Shown here: positions 42,707-53,065 of the stretch, one piece after another
Layout: the number at the start of each line of letters is the position of its first letter
How positions within the stretch are numbered: position 1 is the first letter of the stretch
From: Dongshaea marina
GTDB taxonomy: Bacteria > Pseudomonadota > Gammaproteobacteria > Enterobacterales > Aeromonadaceae
Length of the DNA: 64,000 nucleotides
NCBI RefSeq assembly: GCF_003072645.1
Contig: NZ_CP028897.1
Span: 2,927,658-2,991,657, forward strand
Direction of reading: 5' to 3'
Notes under the pieces: generated by a model
What the model was told of the DNA's origin: nothing
Seen by the model: only the letters and a program-made list of their open reading frames with translations
Database searches by the model: none
Translations under genes and position numbers: made by a program

Positions 42707-42985
42707 ATGATGAAAACATTGATTACAATGCTGGTAACCCTAATGTTTTGCGCCTCTGTATCCGCCGCCTCTATGCGCTGTGGGAGCAAAATAATTCAGG
42801 AGGGAACCTCCGCAGCCAAGGTTCTGGAGTATTGCGGTACGCCATTGGAATCAGGAGCAGCTTCTGTATCGGCCTCTGATAATAACCAAACCTGGACCTA
42901 TGATCATGGCTCAACTCATATGATTCATCAGCTCCACCTGACCAATGGGGTCGTAACAGCCATTCGTGACCTTCCACGTAACTAA
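42707..42985 (+). CDS. DUF2845 protein, 92 aa
   Basis: Signal peptide (MMKTLITM...SVSAAS) followed by SMRCGSKIIQEG, LEYCGTPLE and TWTYDHGSTHMIHQLHLTNGVVTAI, the DUF2845 pattern. The two cysteines may form a disulfide. Likely periplasmic, function unknown. Followed within 70 bp by a related gene on the same strand. Confidence 0.82.
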   Translation: MMKTLITMLVTLMFCASVSAASMRCGSKIIQEGTSAAKVLEYCGTPLESGAASVSASDNNQTWTYDHGSTHMIHQLHLTNGVVTAIRDLPRN

Positions 42986-43052
42986 TTAATCACGGCTCCC
43001 GTACCACAGAATTATTACAAGCGGGAGTTATGAAATTTACAGGAGAGTATCT

Positions 43053-43421
43053 ATGCGCCTGCTCATTATGCTAGCCCTGCTATTGAGCTTTGGTCTTCAC
43101 GCTCAGGCCTTTCGTTGCAGCGGCCATGTGATTAAACAAGGAACCCTTACCAGTCAGTTGCTAGAGTTTTGCGGTCAACCCGCCAGTAAGGAAAAAGTCA
43201 CGACGAACAAAGGCTCAAACTATATCCGCAAGCAGTGTAATGCCAGTGGCCAGTGCCAGCTCGTGCCATGTACCAGCAATGAGATCGGCTGCTATGCCAG
43301 CCAGAATATCGAGCAAAGCTACGAGCTATGGACCTATGATTTCGGCTATGGCCGGTTACTCTATCGACTCAAAGTCGATGATGGACAGATCCAGGATATC
43401 CAGACCTTTCCACGCCAGTAA
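43053..43421 (+). CDS. DUF2845 protein, 122 aa
   Basis: Paralogue of the preceding gene: signal peptide (ending AQA), FRCSGHVIKQG, LEFCGQPASKEK, ELWTYDFGYGRLLYRLKV. An insertion with CNASGQC and CTSNEIGCY adds cysteines. Tandem duplicates of DUF2845 genes are common; function unknown. Confidence 0.82.
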   Translation: MRLLIMLALLLSFGLHAQAFRCSGHVIKQGTLTSQLLEFCGQPASKEKVTTNKGSNYIRKQCNASGQCQLVPCTSNEIGCYASQNIEQSYELWTYDFGYGRLLYRLKVDDGQIQDIQTFPRQ

Positions 43422-43560
43422 CTAAAAAGGCTCTGAGTCGGCTTTAGCTCCAGCGGATATCAATCTCGCAGAGCTCGCTTAATTAGCGCCTGACATTGGC
43501 GGCCTGTGAGGATCCCCTCTAATCTTGAATCAAAGAGGTATCAACCGAAGGGATCTCATC

Positions 43561-44322
43561 ATGCGGATACCACTGCTGTCATCTTTGCTCCTTGGCTTGT
43601 GTCTTCCTTTCATGGTGCAATCGGCACAAGATGAACCCGACTTCAGCAAACTCAGCTACCTGACCGAGGAGTACAAACCCTTTAACTACACCGAAGATGG
43701 CAAGATCAAGGGACTGTCGGTTGAACTTCTCAAGCTGGTGTGGAAAAAACTCGGGGTCGAGGAGCAACCGATCCGCGTTCTTCCCTGGGCGCGGGGTTAT
43801 TACCTGCTTTTGCAAAAACCCAATACCGTGCTGTTTGCCACCGCTCGCAGCCAGGCTCGTGAGCCGCTGTTCAAGTGGGCCTGCCACATAGGTTACTCAG
43901 AGATAGTGCTGTTGGGTAAAAAAGATGATGGGATCAAGCTTAAGACCCTTAATGAAGCGAAGAAATATAAGATCAGTGCCGTTCGCTCCGATATTGGTGA
44001 ACAACTGCTGTTTGATAATGGTTTTGATGACACCCTGATCCAGGTTTCAAACCGCTTGGAAAACTCTGTCAAACAACTTCTGATCGACAGGGTGCAGATG
44101 ATCTCCACCAACAAGTTGATCGCGATGCAAAAGGTCAAGGATATGGGTCTGGATCCCCACCGCTTTGAGGTCAAGTGGGAGCTGAGCAGCGAGCAGTTCT
44201 GCTACGCCTTTAACAGCAATGTGGATAACAAGCTGGTTCAAAAATTCCAAAGAGCCCTCAATCGGGTGCATGCCGAGCCCAGATCGCGTCGGCTGATGGA
44301 AAAATATAACCCGTACCAGTGA
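43561..44322 (+). CDS. Periplasmic solute-binding protein, SBP_bac_3 type
   Basis: 253 residues from the Met at 43561; signal peptide to about residue 22. LSYLTEEYKPFNYTEDGKIKG is the family's opening strand (LxYxTExxxPxN), with VLPWARGYYLLL after it. The frame is open to 43525 but the signal peptide supports the later start. No transporter genes nearby. Ligand unknown. Confidence 0.84.
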   Translation: MRIPLLSSLLLGLCLPFMVQSAQDEPDFSKLSYLTEEYKPFNYTEDGKIKGLSVELLKLVWKKLGVEEQPIRVLPWARGYYLLLQKPNTVLFATARSQAREPLFKWACHIGYSEIVLLGKKDDGIKLKTLNEAKKYKISAVRSDIGEQLLFDNGFDDTLIQVSNRLENSVKQLLIDRVQMISTNKLIAMQKVKDMGLDPHRFEVKWELSSEQFCYAFNSNVDNKLVQKFQRALNRVHAEPRSRRLMEKYNPYQ

Positions 44323-44573
44323 CCCACTGAAATTGGATCTCTGGCTGGATGATAGCGAGGCATTTTCTGCCCCCCATACCCGTTATCGAAGGGAGCTTTC
44401 CAGCATCCGCCCTAATTCTTTAATATTGAGCGCATAACTAATAGCGAAAAGCTCATAAAACAGACGCCCCGAGACTCAATTGCATCCAAGCTATTGATTT
44501 CTAAGATTTTTACTTGCATCACCCCTGCATCCTTCGTCTAATAATCTTTTGCAATCAAAGAGTACCGGTAAGG

Positions 44574-45137
44574 ATGTACCAACATATCATCGACAATATC
44601 CTCAGTTATGCTCAAACCGCCCCTCGCTTTTCTGAGATGATGGAATACCTCCTCCACGGCATCCAAAAGTATTGCGGCTTTGAGTCTGTAGCCTTCGCAC
44701 AAAAACAAGCTGTAGGTCATCATCCTCTCTATCACTACTCCGGCTCAATGGATCAATTTCTTATCCTTAATCCCGAAGAGGCACCCGACACGGAGCAGAG
44801 CAGCACAGAGCGGACCCTCTTTGAAGCACACCGGGAGCTGCTGAAGATCTTAAGCGAGCAACCGGCTAAAAATTTTGCTCCCGAAACCACAGGCTTTCAA
44901 ACCGGGCACAGCTTTTGGAGTAACCATCTTTCCCGGGAGCTAAGACAAGTCAGCCAGGCTGAGTCCGTCGGTTTGTTTGCTATTCGCTACTCAGGGATCA
45001 CCCTGGGAACACTCCTGCTTTGGGATCCAAGAGAGAAGCTCTTCACCCCTGAGCTTCTCGACACCCTGCAGAAGCTCGCAAACCGGGCCGCCCCCTTAAT
45101 CTTCAGCTCCCAGTACCTTCACCCTGACTCCGAATAA
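44574..45137 (+). CDS. GAF-like domain protein
   Basis: 187 residues from the Met at 44574; the frame is open to 44514 and neither start has a well-spaced ribosome site. Helix-strand order with FSEMMEYLLHGIQKYCGFESVAF and SVGLFAIRYSGITLGTLLLW is like a GAF sensory domain. No output domain is attached, so it may work through a partner. Moderate confidence in the fold. Confidence 0.55.
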   Translation: MYQHIIDNILSYAQTAPRFSEMMEYLLHGIQKYCGFESVAFAQKQAVGHHPLYHYSGSMDQFLILNPEEAPDTEQSSTERTLFEAHRELLKILSEQPAKNFAPETTGFQTGHSFWSNHLSRELRQVSQAESVGLFAIRYSGITLGTLLLWDPREKLFTPELLDTLQKLANRAAPLIFSSQYLHPDSE

Positions 45138-45445
45138 GCGAGTCCCCTCTCCCTATTAGCCCCCAAGACTCATCTGCCTTGCACTGCGAACTAGAATCCT
45201 CATAACTTTGACTGGCTAACCAGCCCGAAAGGGATCAATTGAGAGCGAGATCTCATTTGGAGCAGTGTTGGTTTGCTCTGAGTAAAAGGATCAAATATCA
45301 TCTGCGCAAACGTTTTCCTTGGAATAAAAAAGCAAAAAAACATCTCGAATATGCTGATTAGCGGTTTTAAATACAAAGCCCGATCCGTTGAAATTCGTGT
45401 GACTCACTCAGATATTGGCCCTCAGGGGCGAACTATGGAGAGATT
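45138..45445. other. Gap upstream of the sugar transporter gene
   Basis: 308 bp. Contains no gene; GAGAGATT near 45437 is the ribosome site of the next gene. A promoter is expected here but I cannot point to boxes. Confidence 0.4.
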
Positions 45446-46446
45446 ATGTTTACCGTTCATTCATATACGATTGCGATGGTGATGTGCATCATTACCATGA
45501 TGTGCTGGGGCTCCTGGGCGAATGCAACCAAACTGGTTGATGGCAAGCGCTGGCCATTTCAGCTGTTCTACTGGGATTACGCTATCGGGATCCTGCTCTT
45601 CTCACTGGTCCTCGCCTTTACCGCAGGCTCCATGGGACAGGAGGGGCGCCCCTTTATTCTGGATCTCCACCAGGCAGACTGGAACAACCTGGGATCGGCA
45701 CTTCTGGGGGGATCATCTTTAACCTGTCCAACATTCTGCTGGTTGCCGCCATCGATCTCGCAGGCATGGCCGTTGCGTTCCCGATCGGGGTGGGACTGGC
45801 CCTGGTTCTTGGGGTGATCACCAACTACATAGGCACGCCTCAGGGCAACCCAGAGCTGCTGTTTGCCGGGGTTGGCTGTGTGACCCTGGCGATTGTGCTG
45901 ACGGCTCTGGCATACAAGCGGATCCAGACGGGTGAAAACTCCAATAAGCTCAAGGGAATGATCACTGCGATTATTGCCGGGGTGATCATGGGCTGGTTCT
46001 ACCGCTTTGTAGCCTCCTCAATGGCTCTTGACTTCAGCCACCCGGCCTCAGGGAAACTCACACCCTACACGGCACTGGTGCTATTTTCCCTCGGTGTTTT
46101 CCTCTCCAACTTTGTATGGAACCTGTTGGTGATGAAAAAGCCGATCTCGGGTAAGCCGGTGAGCGGGCGAGCCTATTTTAAAGGTAGCCGCAAAGAGCAC
46201 GGTTTCGGTATCCTTGGCGGGGTGATCTGGAGTGTCGGCATGTCCTTTAGCATTCTGGCCTCTGGGGTCGCCGGTTATGCGGTCTCTTACGGATTGGGCC
46301 AGGGGGCCACCATGATCGCCGTGATCTGGGGAGTGTTCATCTGGCGGGAGTTCTCCTCGGCACCAAAGGGAACCAACAAGCTGCTGGCCCTGGTGTTTGC
46401 CTTCTACATCTTAGGGATCATCCTGATCATCGCTGCCAATAGCTAA
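45446..46446 (+). pseudogene. GRP-family sugar transporter, frameshifted
   Basis: A 10-segment permease of the DMT-like GRP family (PF06800-like), which carries glucose or ribose in Firmicutes. The first frame ends at 45817 with unrelated residues; the second resumes GMAVAFPIGVGLALVLGVI. Adding one G to the six-base tract 45706-45711 gives LGGIIFNLSNILLVAAIDLAGM and a full-length protein. Followed 16 bp later by ribokinase, so ribose is the probable substrate. The break matches the others in the window. Confidence 0.85.
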
Positions 46447-46462
46447 ACAGAGGATAAAAATA

Positions 46463-47383
46463 ATGACTCAAAAAAATATCGTAGTACTGGGAAGCGTCAA
46501 CCTGGATCATGCGGTGCAATCCCCTCGCCTGCCTCAGCAGGGTGAAACCATCATGGGCCACAGCTATCAGCAGGCTCGCGGAGGCAAAGGAGCCAACCAG
46601 GCGGTGGCAGCGGCCCGACTTGGGGCAAAGCCAAGCTTCATCGCCTGTGTTGGAGACGACGCAGCTGCCCATGAGGCCGTTGAGAGCTTTCGTTCTGATG
46701 GCATAAACACGGATCACGTGCGGATTTGTGAAGGTGAGTCAACCGGGGTCGCGCTGATCCTGGTGGATAGTGAAGGTCATAACTGCATCTCGATCGCGCA
46801 AAATGCCAACGCCAAACTCAGCGCCGACGTTGTCGGTGATAAACAGGAGGTGATCCAGCAAGCAGACTACCTGTTGATGCAGCTTGAAACTCCTCTTGAT
46901 GGCATTGAGCGTGCCGTTGAGATCGCGAGCCAGGCCAACACCCGGATCGTCCTCAACCCGGCTCCCGCCCGTCCCCTCGACGATGAGCTGCTTTCACAGC
47001 TGTATCTTATTACCCCCAACGAAACCGAAGCGGAGATCCTGACAGGAGTCAAGGTGACAGATACCGCCACGGCTCAGCAAGCTGCCGAACTCCTGGCGAG
47101 CAAAGGGGTCGAGATGGTGATCATCACCATGGGGGCCCAGGGAGCCTACCTTTACCAGCAGGGCCAGGGAGAGCTGATCCCGGGCTTCAGGGTCGAAGCA
47201 AAGGATACGACGGCCGCCGGAGATACCTTTAACGGTGCTCTGCTGGTTGCCCTGAGCCGGGGAGACGCCATGAAGGATGCGATCCGCTTCGCCCACAAGG
47301 CCAGTGCCCTATCCGTCACCCGGATGGGGGCTCAAAGCTCGATCCCATATCCTGACGAGCTCACCATTTTTGATGACAAGTAG
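46463..47383 (+). CDS. rbsK: Ribokinase
   Basis: 306 residues of the PfkB family. VLGSVNLDHAVQSPRLP, GGKGANQAVAAARLGA (substrate-binding Gly-Gly-Lys-Gly), and DTTAAGDTFNGAL with the catalytic Asp. Phosphorylates ribose to ribose 5-phosphate with ATP. Follows the sugar transporter by 16 bp, so the two form a ribose-use operon. AGAGGATAA precedes the ATG. Confidence 0.9.
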   Translation: MTQKNIVVLGSVNLDHAVQSPRLPQQGETIMGHSYQQARGGKGANQAVAAARLGAKPSFIACVGDDAAAHEAVESFRSDGINTDHVRICEGESTGVALILVDSEGHNCISIAQNANAKLSADVVGDKQEVIQQADYLLMQLETPLDGIERAVEIASQANTRIVLNPAPARPLDDELLSQLYLITPNETEAEILTGVKVTDTATAQQAAELLASKGVEMVIITMGAQGAYLYQQGQGELIPGFRVEAKDTTAAGDTFNGALLVALSRGDAMKDAIRFAHKASALSVTRMGAQSSIPYPDELTIFDDK

Positions 47384-47391
47384 GTAACAGC

Positions 47392-47416
47392 AAGCTGGCT
47401 CAGCAAGAGCCAGCTT
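47392..47416 (+). terminator. Hairpin after rbsK
   Basis: AAGCTGGCTC / GAGCCAGCTT with a 5-nt loop, 9 bp past the stop; no T tract follows, so termination is not certain. Confidence 0.5.
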
Positions 47417-47745
47417 ATAACCTGCTTGCACCTTATTCGTCACCATCCGCAGCCAGCTGATTATTCTGTCCACATTAACTGTGAACTGGCTGTGGATAAC
47501 ACTGTGAGAATCCAGTTCCCACAGGCGCTGATGCCGATGATTAAATTATCGTCTCAGTCGCAGCGAAGGTAGACAAAGCAGAAGTGCGGATACCCGCTTC
47601 CCGCGAATCCACAGTTTTTTGCCGGCGCTCCCCCACAAAATTGTCCTTTAGGCCCCTTTAAGCCTATTTCCTTACTATTTATGCTCGCTTCTGTCGGAAG
47701 CTTTTTTTAAAATAGCTCTCCCAACGAATTAGCAAGGAATCGGCC
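47417..47745. other. Intergenic region before selD
   Basis: About 330 bp without a gene. It includes one perfect DnaA box (TGTGGATAA, 47491-47499) and an AT-rich stretch before the selD start. Nothing else is recognised. Confidence 0.45.
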
Positions 47746-48786
47746 ATGAGCGATATTCGCCTGACCCAATACAGCCACGGCGCAGGTTGTGGGTGCAAAA
47801 TTGCACCCAATGTACTCGAAACTATTTTAAAAAGTCAGCTGCCTACCTTTAACGATCCCAACCTGGTCGTTGGTAACAGCAGCAAAGATGATGCAGCCGT
47901 CGTTGATATTGGAGATGGAAAAGGAATTGTTTCAACCACAGATTTTTTCATGCCCATTGTCGATGATCCCTTTACCTTTGGCCGTATCGCGGCGACCAAT
48001 GCGATCAGTGATATCTATGCCATGGGTGGCACCCCGATCATGGCGATCGCGATTCTTGGCTGGCCAATCGAAAAACTTCCTGCCGAGGTGGCTCAGCAGG
48101 TGGTCGATGGTGGACGTCAAGCTTGTCGTGATGCCGGGATCTCCCTGGCTGGCGGCCATAGTATCGACTCCCCCGAGCCGATCTTTGGCCTGGCGGTGAC
48201 CGGTATCGTCAACCTGGATCGACTCAAGCAGAACGATACCGCTGAAGCGGGTTGCAAACTGTACCTGACCAAACCCCTGGGGATCGGGATCCTCACCACG
48301 GCCCAGAAAAAAGGCGTTCTGCAAGCCGAGCATGCCTCTCTCGCCCCTGAAGCCATGTGTGCCATCAATAAGATTGGCGGACAGCTGGCTGAACTTCCCG
48401 GAGTCACGGCAATGACCGATGTGACAGGGTTTGGCCTGATGGGTCACTTGCTGGAGATGTGTGAAGGCTCAGGAGTTCGCGCCCGAATTGAACTGGGCCG
48501 CCTACCCACCCTGCCCGCCATCGACCACTACCTTGAGCAGGGTTGTGTACCCGGAGGAACCTGCCGTAATTTTGCATCCTACGGGCACAAGGCCGGTGAG
48601 CTGACCGAGCGCCAGCGCAACCTGCTGTGCGATCCTCAGACCAGTGGTGGCCTGCTGGTCGCGGTTCGGCCAGAGGGCGAAGAGGCATTCCTTGAGCTGA
48701 CCCGGAGTCACGGATTGGATCTCAGCCCGATCGGTGAGCTGCTGCCCGCAGGTGAGGGGTCACTGGTTGAGGTTGTGGATGAGTGA
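47746..48786 (+). CDS. selD: Selenide, water dikinase (selenophosphate synthase)
   Basis: 346 residues. GAGCGCK near the N-terminus holds the active-site Cys (residue 15, equal to E. coli Cys17) and Lys18; here cysteine rather than selenocysteine. [13 protein letters not shown] and [16 protein letters not shown] motifs bind ATP and metal. Makes selenophosphate from selenide. Its stop overlaps the mnmH start by 8 bp, so the pair is coupled. Confidence 0.96.
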   Translation: MSDIRLTQYSHGAGCGCKIAPNVLETILKSQLPTFNDPNLVVGNSSKDDAAVVDIGDGKGIVSTTDFFMPIVDDPFTFGRIAATNAISDIYAMGGTPIMAIAILGWPIEKLPAEVAQQVVDGGRQACRDAGISLAGGHSIDSPEPIFGLAVTGIVNLDRLKQNDTAEAGCKLYLTKPLGIGILTTAQKKGVLQAEHASLAPEAMCAINKIGGQLAELPGVTAMTDVTGFGLMGHLLEMCEGSGVRARIELGRLPTLPAIDHYLEQGCVPGGTCRNFASYGHKAGELTERQRNLLCDPQTSGGLLVAVRPEGEEAFLELTRSHGLDLSPIGELLPAGEGSLVEVVDE

Positions 48787-49873
48787 GCTGTTTAGCGATT
48801 TCGAACGATTAATTGTCGAAAATCGCCCCCTGATCGATGTTCGGGCGCCTTGTGAGTTTTCACAGGGCGCTATTCCGTGCAGCATCAATCTTCCCATTCT
48901 GGATGACGATCAGCGCGCCGCCGTCGGAACCTGTTACAAAAAGCAGGGGCCAGAAGCTGCGATGGTGTTGGGACATAAGCTCATCAGTGGGGAACTCAAG
49001 CAGCAACGGCTCCAGGGGTGGATCCGGGAGCTTGAGGAGCACCCGGATGCCATCCTCTGCTGTTTTCGTGGCGGCGATCGTTCACGGATCACTCAGCAAT
49101 GGCTGGCAAACGAGGGCTACTCCCGTCCACGAGTCCAGGGGGGCTATAAGGCCCTGCGTCGCTATCTGATCGATACCATTGAGCAGTCCTGCGTCAGGGA
49201 TAACTGGTGGGTCCTGAGCGGAATGACCGGAAGTGGTAAGACCCACCTGCTCCACCAGCTGAAGATGGCGATCGATCTTGAGGGACTGGCCCATCACAGG
49301 GGATCCTCTTTCGGACGGATGATTGAAGAGCAGCCCTGCCAGATCAATTTTGAAAACGCCCTGGCTAAGTCGATTCTGGAGCAGTACCAGCAGGGACAGC
49401 ACAGCTTTATTGTTGAGGATGAAAGCCGCCTCATCGGTCGCTGCTGCCTGCCCGATACTCTGTATGACACCATGCAACAAGCTCCGATCGTGGCGCTGGA
49501 AGCGACACAGGAGGAGCGAGCCCAGCAGATCCGTGAGGATTATGTCGATGACATGTATCAGCGCTACCTTCGCCACTACGGAGAGACATCCGGGATCCCG
49601 GCCTATCGTCAATACCTGACCGATAGCCTGACCCGCCTCAAGAAACGCTTAGGCGATCAGGGGCTTCGCAGCATCAATGATAAGTTGCAATCCGCCATTG
49701 ATACCCAGCTCGACAATGGTGATACCCAAGCTCACCTGGCCTGGATCCATGAGCTACTGGAGCGTTATTACGATCCCATGTACAGCTACCAGCAGCAGCG
49801 CAAAGGCTCACGGATCACGTTTCAGGGCGATCGCCAGGCCTGCCTTGAGTTTATCAGGGAGAAACTGAGTTAA
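48779..49873 (+). CDS. mnmH: tRNA 2-selenouridine synthase
   Basis: 364 residues (start MSELFSDF at 48779, overlapping selD). An N-terminal rhodanese domain with CCFRGGDRS (catalytic Cys) and a C-terminal P-loop domain with [12 protein letters not shown]. Replaces sulfur by selenium at the wobble uridine of certain tRNAs using selenophosphate from SelD. The selD-mnmH pair is common. An in-frame upstream Met at 48734 lies within selD. Confidence 0.95.
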   Translation: MSELFSDFERLIVENRPLIDVRAPCEFSQGAIPCSINLPILDDDQRAAVGTCYKKQGPEAAMVLGHKLISGELKQQRLQGWIRELEEHPDAILCCFRGGDRSRITQQWLANEGYSRPRVQGGYKALRRYLIDTIEQSCVRDNWWVLSGMTGSGKTHLLHQLKMAIDLEGLAHHRGSSFGRMIEEQPCQINFENALAKSILEQYQQGQHSFIVEDESRLIGRCCLPDTLYDTMQQAPIVALEATQEERAQQIREDYVDDMYQRYLRHYGETSGIPAYRQYLTDSLTRLKKRLGDQGLRSINDKLQSAIDTQLDNGDTQAHLAWIHELLERYYDPMYSYQQQRKGSRITFQGDRQACLEFIREKLS

Positions 49874-49933
49874 CTCCAAAGCCGGGGCCCAGGCTCCGGC
49901 CACTTATTCATTTTGCCAACATAGGCGATTGTT

Positions 49934-50566
49934 ATGCTTGAATATCAAATCATTCCGGTTACCCCATTTCAGCAGAACTGCTCCTTAGTCTGGTGTACCG
50001 ACACCATGGAAGCGGCGATCATCGATCCCGGTGGTGAGCTTGGAAAGCTGGCTCAGATCATTGCCGACAAGGGAGTCAAACTCACCAAGGTGCTACTCAC
50101 CCATGGCCACCTGGACCATGTGGGCGCGGCCAAAGAGCTGAGCAAACTGCTCGATTGTGAGCTCATCGGGCCTCATCAGGCGGATCAGTTCTGGTTAGAG
50201 CAGCTGCCGGAGCAGGCAAAGATGTTTGGCCTGCCAAGCATTGAATCTTTTACTCCGGATCGCTGGCTCAGCGAGGGTGAAACTATCACCCTGGGTCAAC
50301 AGCAGCTTCAGGTTCTGCACTGCCCGGGACACACCCCAGGCCATGTGGTGTTTTTTGCAGCCCAGCCTCAGCTTGCCTTTGTGGGTGATGTGCTGTTCTA
50401 CCGCTCCATCGGTCGCACCGACTTCCCCCAGGGCAACCACGCCGAACTTATCAGCTCGATTAAGAACAAGCTGTTCCCGCTCGGTGATGAAGTCACCTTT
50501 ATTCCGGGCCATGGACCCAACTCAACCTTTGGCAATGAGCGGCTCTCCAATCCGTTTGTGCGCTAA
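49934..50566 (+). CDS. gloC: MBL-fold hydrolase, GloC/YcbL type
   Basis: 210 residues. THGHLDHVGAAKEL (HxHxDH metal motif), CPGHTPGHVVFF and PGHGPNSTFGNER, as in E. coli YcbL (GloC), a type II glyoxalase that hydrolyses S-lactoylglutathione. Binds zinc at the cytoplasm. Length fits. Free-standing. Confidence 0.9.
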   Translation: MLEYQIIPVTPFQQNCSLVWCTDTMEAAIIDPGGELGKLAQIIADKGVKLTKVLLTHGHLDHVGAAKELSKLLDCELIGPHQADQFWLEQLPEQAKMFGLPSIESFTPDRWLSEGETITLGQQQLQVLHCPGHTPGHVVFFAAQPQLAFVGDVLFYRSIGRTDFPQGNHAELISSIKNKLFPLGDEVTFIPGHGPNSTFGNERLSNPFVR

Positions 50567-50816
50567 CTCATATCCCGGGGACCCGCCGATATCTGTGGTC
50601 CCCTTCTTAGCCGACCAGGGCAAATCTATTCTCGGCCAGCAAGTTCAACTCTCAGGCTTGTGCAACACACTCCTGCCACTTTGCCTCTGTCGACAAAAGA
50701 GTGCTCTCCGCTTAACCCTGAACAGCTGAACCAAGCCCTGGCTTGTTATTCACTTAAGATCTTGCATGCTATGGTTAGCAAGTAACAAACCCAAAATCCA
50801 TGGGAAGGATCACGAC

Positions 50817-51578
50817 ATGAAACAGCTGGCACTCCTTGGGATCCTGTTAACCACCCTGCTAAGCTCTCCAACCCGGGGCGCTGAGGCTGAACTGTTCATA
50901 GAGTTCCTTCCCGCAAAAGATCGTCAGGAGCAGCTTATCCGCCAGCAGCTGGAGGGAGCTGAAGCTATCCGCCAGTTTCGCGCCCTTGTCGATGAAACCT
51001 TCAAATTATCTGAACCCCTCACCATCAGCTTTGGGGCAACCGATGGTCCTCTGTACGATCCCGAAACCAACCAGATCGAGATCCCCTACGCCTTTATTCT
51101 TGAGGTCACTGAACGATTTGAGGGCATCGGGGAAAAGCAATTGGGGATCCCGGTCAGTGAAGCCACCCAGGATGTACTGATGCATACCCTGTTTCATGAG
51201 CTGGGCCATGCGCTGATCTCTGCCTATCAACTTCCGGTTGTGGGCCGGGAGGAGGATGCGGTCGACGGGTTAGCCACCTGGATGCTAATCAACGAGTTTG
51301 AACAGGGCTCAGAGATCGCCATCAGTGCCGCCCAGCTGTTTGAGCTTGAAAGCGAAGATAGCGACGAGATTGACGATGTTCAACTCCAAGGGGAGCATAG
51401 CCTGGACTTGCAGCGCTTTTTCCAGACGCTGTGCCATGTGGTGGGGCATGATCCTTCGCATTATCAGGAGATGGCCCAGCAAGCAGGACTGTCCCGGGAA
51501 AGAGTCGAGTCATGTATCGACGAGTATCAACAGCTCGATGACAGCTGGATGACGCTACTTGCTCCCCATCTCAAATAG
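50817..51578 (+). CDS. DUF4344 putative metallopeptidase
   Basis: 253 residues from the Met at 50817; signal peptide ending near GAEA. TLFHELGHALI contains an HExxH zinc motif, and VGREEDAVDGLATWMLI provides a likely third ligand. These match DUF4344 metallopeptidases, secreted or periplasmic, with no known substrate. The frame upstream to 50766 is open but lacks a ribosome site. Confidence 0.8.
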   Translation: MKQLALLGILLTTLLSSPTRGAEAELFIEFLPAKDRQEQLIRQQLEGAEAIRQFRALVDETFKLSEPLTISFGATDGPLYDPETNQIEIPYAFILEVTERFEGIGEKQLGIPVSEATQDVLMHTLFHELGHALISAYQLPVVGREEDAVDGLATWMLINEFEQGSEIAISAAQLFELESEDSDEIDDVQLQGEHSLDLQRFFQTLCHVVGHDPSHYQEMAQQAGLSRERVESCIDEYQQLDDSWMTLLAPHLK

Positions 51579-51613
51579 GCTAAGCATCCCAGGTCCAGCC
51601 CGGTTCGATCCGC

Positions 51614-51991
51614 TTAAAAACGGATCGGCTTACGCCCGGTAGATGGCTTCTTTTTATCCACCTTAGATTTTGCAGGCTTTGTGGGGGCTTTCTGCTCCCG
51701 GCTCATAGCCGCTGGCTGCTCTGGTAACTGCTGAGGGCTATCCTGGGGTGACTGCTCACAGATCACCAGGTAGAACTCGCCATTAAAGGTGATGAGATCG
51801 CCATCGTATATTTTGCGACGCTTGCGAAGCTCCTGCTCGCCATTGACGCCTACATAGCCTTGGGAGATCGCCTGCTTTGCCTCTCCGCCCCCACTGACCA
51901 CATCAGCAAGCTTGAGTATCTTATACAACTCAATCGGTTGAGAGGAGATCTCAATCCCGACCGCTTCTACCTCAAATTCATCTTCAGACAT
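51614..51991 (-). CDS. S4-domain RNA-binding protein (YbcJ-like)
   Basis: About 125 residues from the Met at 51991 (an earlier Met lies at 52006). IELYKILKLADVVSGGGEAKQAISQGYVGVNGEQELRKRRKIYDGD is an S4 domain like YbcJ/RNA-binding proteins; the tail is Gln/Pro/Lys-rich and disordered. Probably binds structured RNA. Confidence 0.85.
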   Translation of the reverse strand: MSEDEFEVEAVGIEISSQPIELYKILKLADVVSGGGEAKQAISQGYVGVNGEQELRKRRKIYDGDLITFNGEFYLVICEQSPQDSPQQLPEQPAAMSREQKAPTKPAKSKVDKKKPSTGRKPIRF

Positions 51992-52134
51992 GCTTTCACT
52001 CACCAAAAAGTATTAACGTCAGTCTACCTCAAAGGCAAACCCAGGCTCCACCTGTGTTTGCATGCTTATCCCCGAGGGCTTCCTGGCCCGGGGAGCCGCT
52101 CGCCTGCTCATCATCGAAAATGCGGGCCTGCTGG

Positions 52135-52473
52135 TTACTGACCACAACACTTTTTATATTTTTTACCACTGCCGCAGGTACAAGGCTCATTACGGTTTGG
52201 TTGTTTCTCAAACGTCTGAGTTTGGGGCTTGTTGAGGATAGCTTCCAGCTCCAGGATATTCTCCTGCGCCGAGGCCTCAACCTTGATCTGGCCCACCAGA
52301 TCATGCTCCAGCAAGATAGCTTGAACCTCAGCCTTACGCTCTTCATCTGGAACCGTCAGCTTCAGAGGGTTGGTCTGCGAGCCCGCTTTGGCTGAGCGCT
52401 TGGTGTTATACCCGTAGCTCTCGTGTTTGGGCTTTTTTTGCTTACGCCCTTTATAGAAAAACTTATCCGACAT
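52135..52473 (-). CDS. SWIM/SEC-C metal-binding protein, PBPRA1643 type
   Basis: 112 residues ending in a SEC-C motif, [20 protein letters not shown] (CxCx8CC), which binds zinc. The rest, with a basic [13 protein letters not shown] start and a helical centre, matches the PBPRA1643 family of Vibrionales-like bacteria. Role unknown; the motif recalls SecA's zinc site. Confidence 0.82.
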   Translation of the reverse strand: MSDKFFYKGRKQKKPKHESYGYNTKRSAKAGSQTNPLKLTVPDEERKAEVQAILLEHDLVGQIKVEASAQENILELEAILNKPQTQTFEKQPNRNEPCTCGSGKKYKKCCGQ

Positions 52474-52540
52474 GGGGATCCTGTATACTTGGATAGATTG
52501 GAGCGAAGCTTATACTACAAAATGCAGTCGGGATAAATCA

Positions 52541-52972
52541 CTATCTGCACTGAGCCCGTCCTATCCTGACAAAGGGGTTCCCCCTTGGATCCACCACCAC
52601 ACCATCATTTCGAAGATGCAACATCACGGCTCCGGGACCACTTGAGTTTGAACTCCACTGCAAAGCAGCCTGATTTCCCTGAGTTGCGATCTGCCAGCGC
52701 CCCATATCCTGAACCGGGGTACATTGGTAACCCTTGGCAATGATATTGGGCCGGCAGGAGCGGCCGCCACTGTAATAAAGGCCGCTGGCACAATAGTGAA
52801 CCTCAAGTTCGACCCTGGGATTGTTGGAGGAGGTACCACTCCCGTAGCCAAATTGAATGGCTGAACCCGAGAAGTATTGATTCAGGTAGGATTTAAGATC
52901 GGCACCACTCACCCCTAGGGAGATAAGGGGCAATGAGATGCTCAAAAGGATCCGTTGCAGTAGAGTGCTCAT
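52541..52972 (-). CDS. Secreted hypothetical protein, 143 aa
   Basis: Signal peptide (ending GVSGA, about residue 24), then an extracellular domain with several cysteines (HYCASGLYY, SCRPN, YQCTPVQDMGRW). PGAVMLHLRNDGVVVDPRGNPFVRIGRAQC near the end. Not a family I know. Confidence 0.6.
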   Translation of the reverse strand: MSTLLQRILLSISLPLISLGVSGADLKSYLNQYFSGSAIQFGYGSGTSSNNPRVELEVHYCASGLYYSGGRSCRPNIIAKGYQCTPVQDMGRWQIATQGNQAALQWSSNSSGPGAVMLHLRNDGVVVDPRGNPFVRIGRAQCR

Positions 52973-53065
52973 GCCAGACTCTCCTTGTCCTTAACACGGC
53001 TTAAGTATAGACGCCTGCCTTTTAAGGGGTCAGCTGACGGAGGCTCTATCAATGACCACCACAGC

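Noticed and set aside
47491-47499. A perfect DnaA box upstream of selD as a chromosomal origin
   Set aside because: Only one box, without AT-rich unwinding region, dnaA or gidA nearby.
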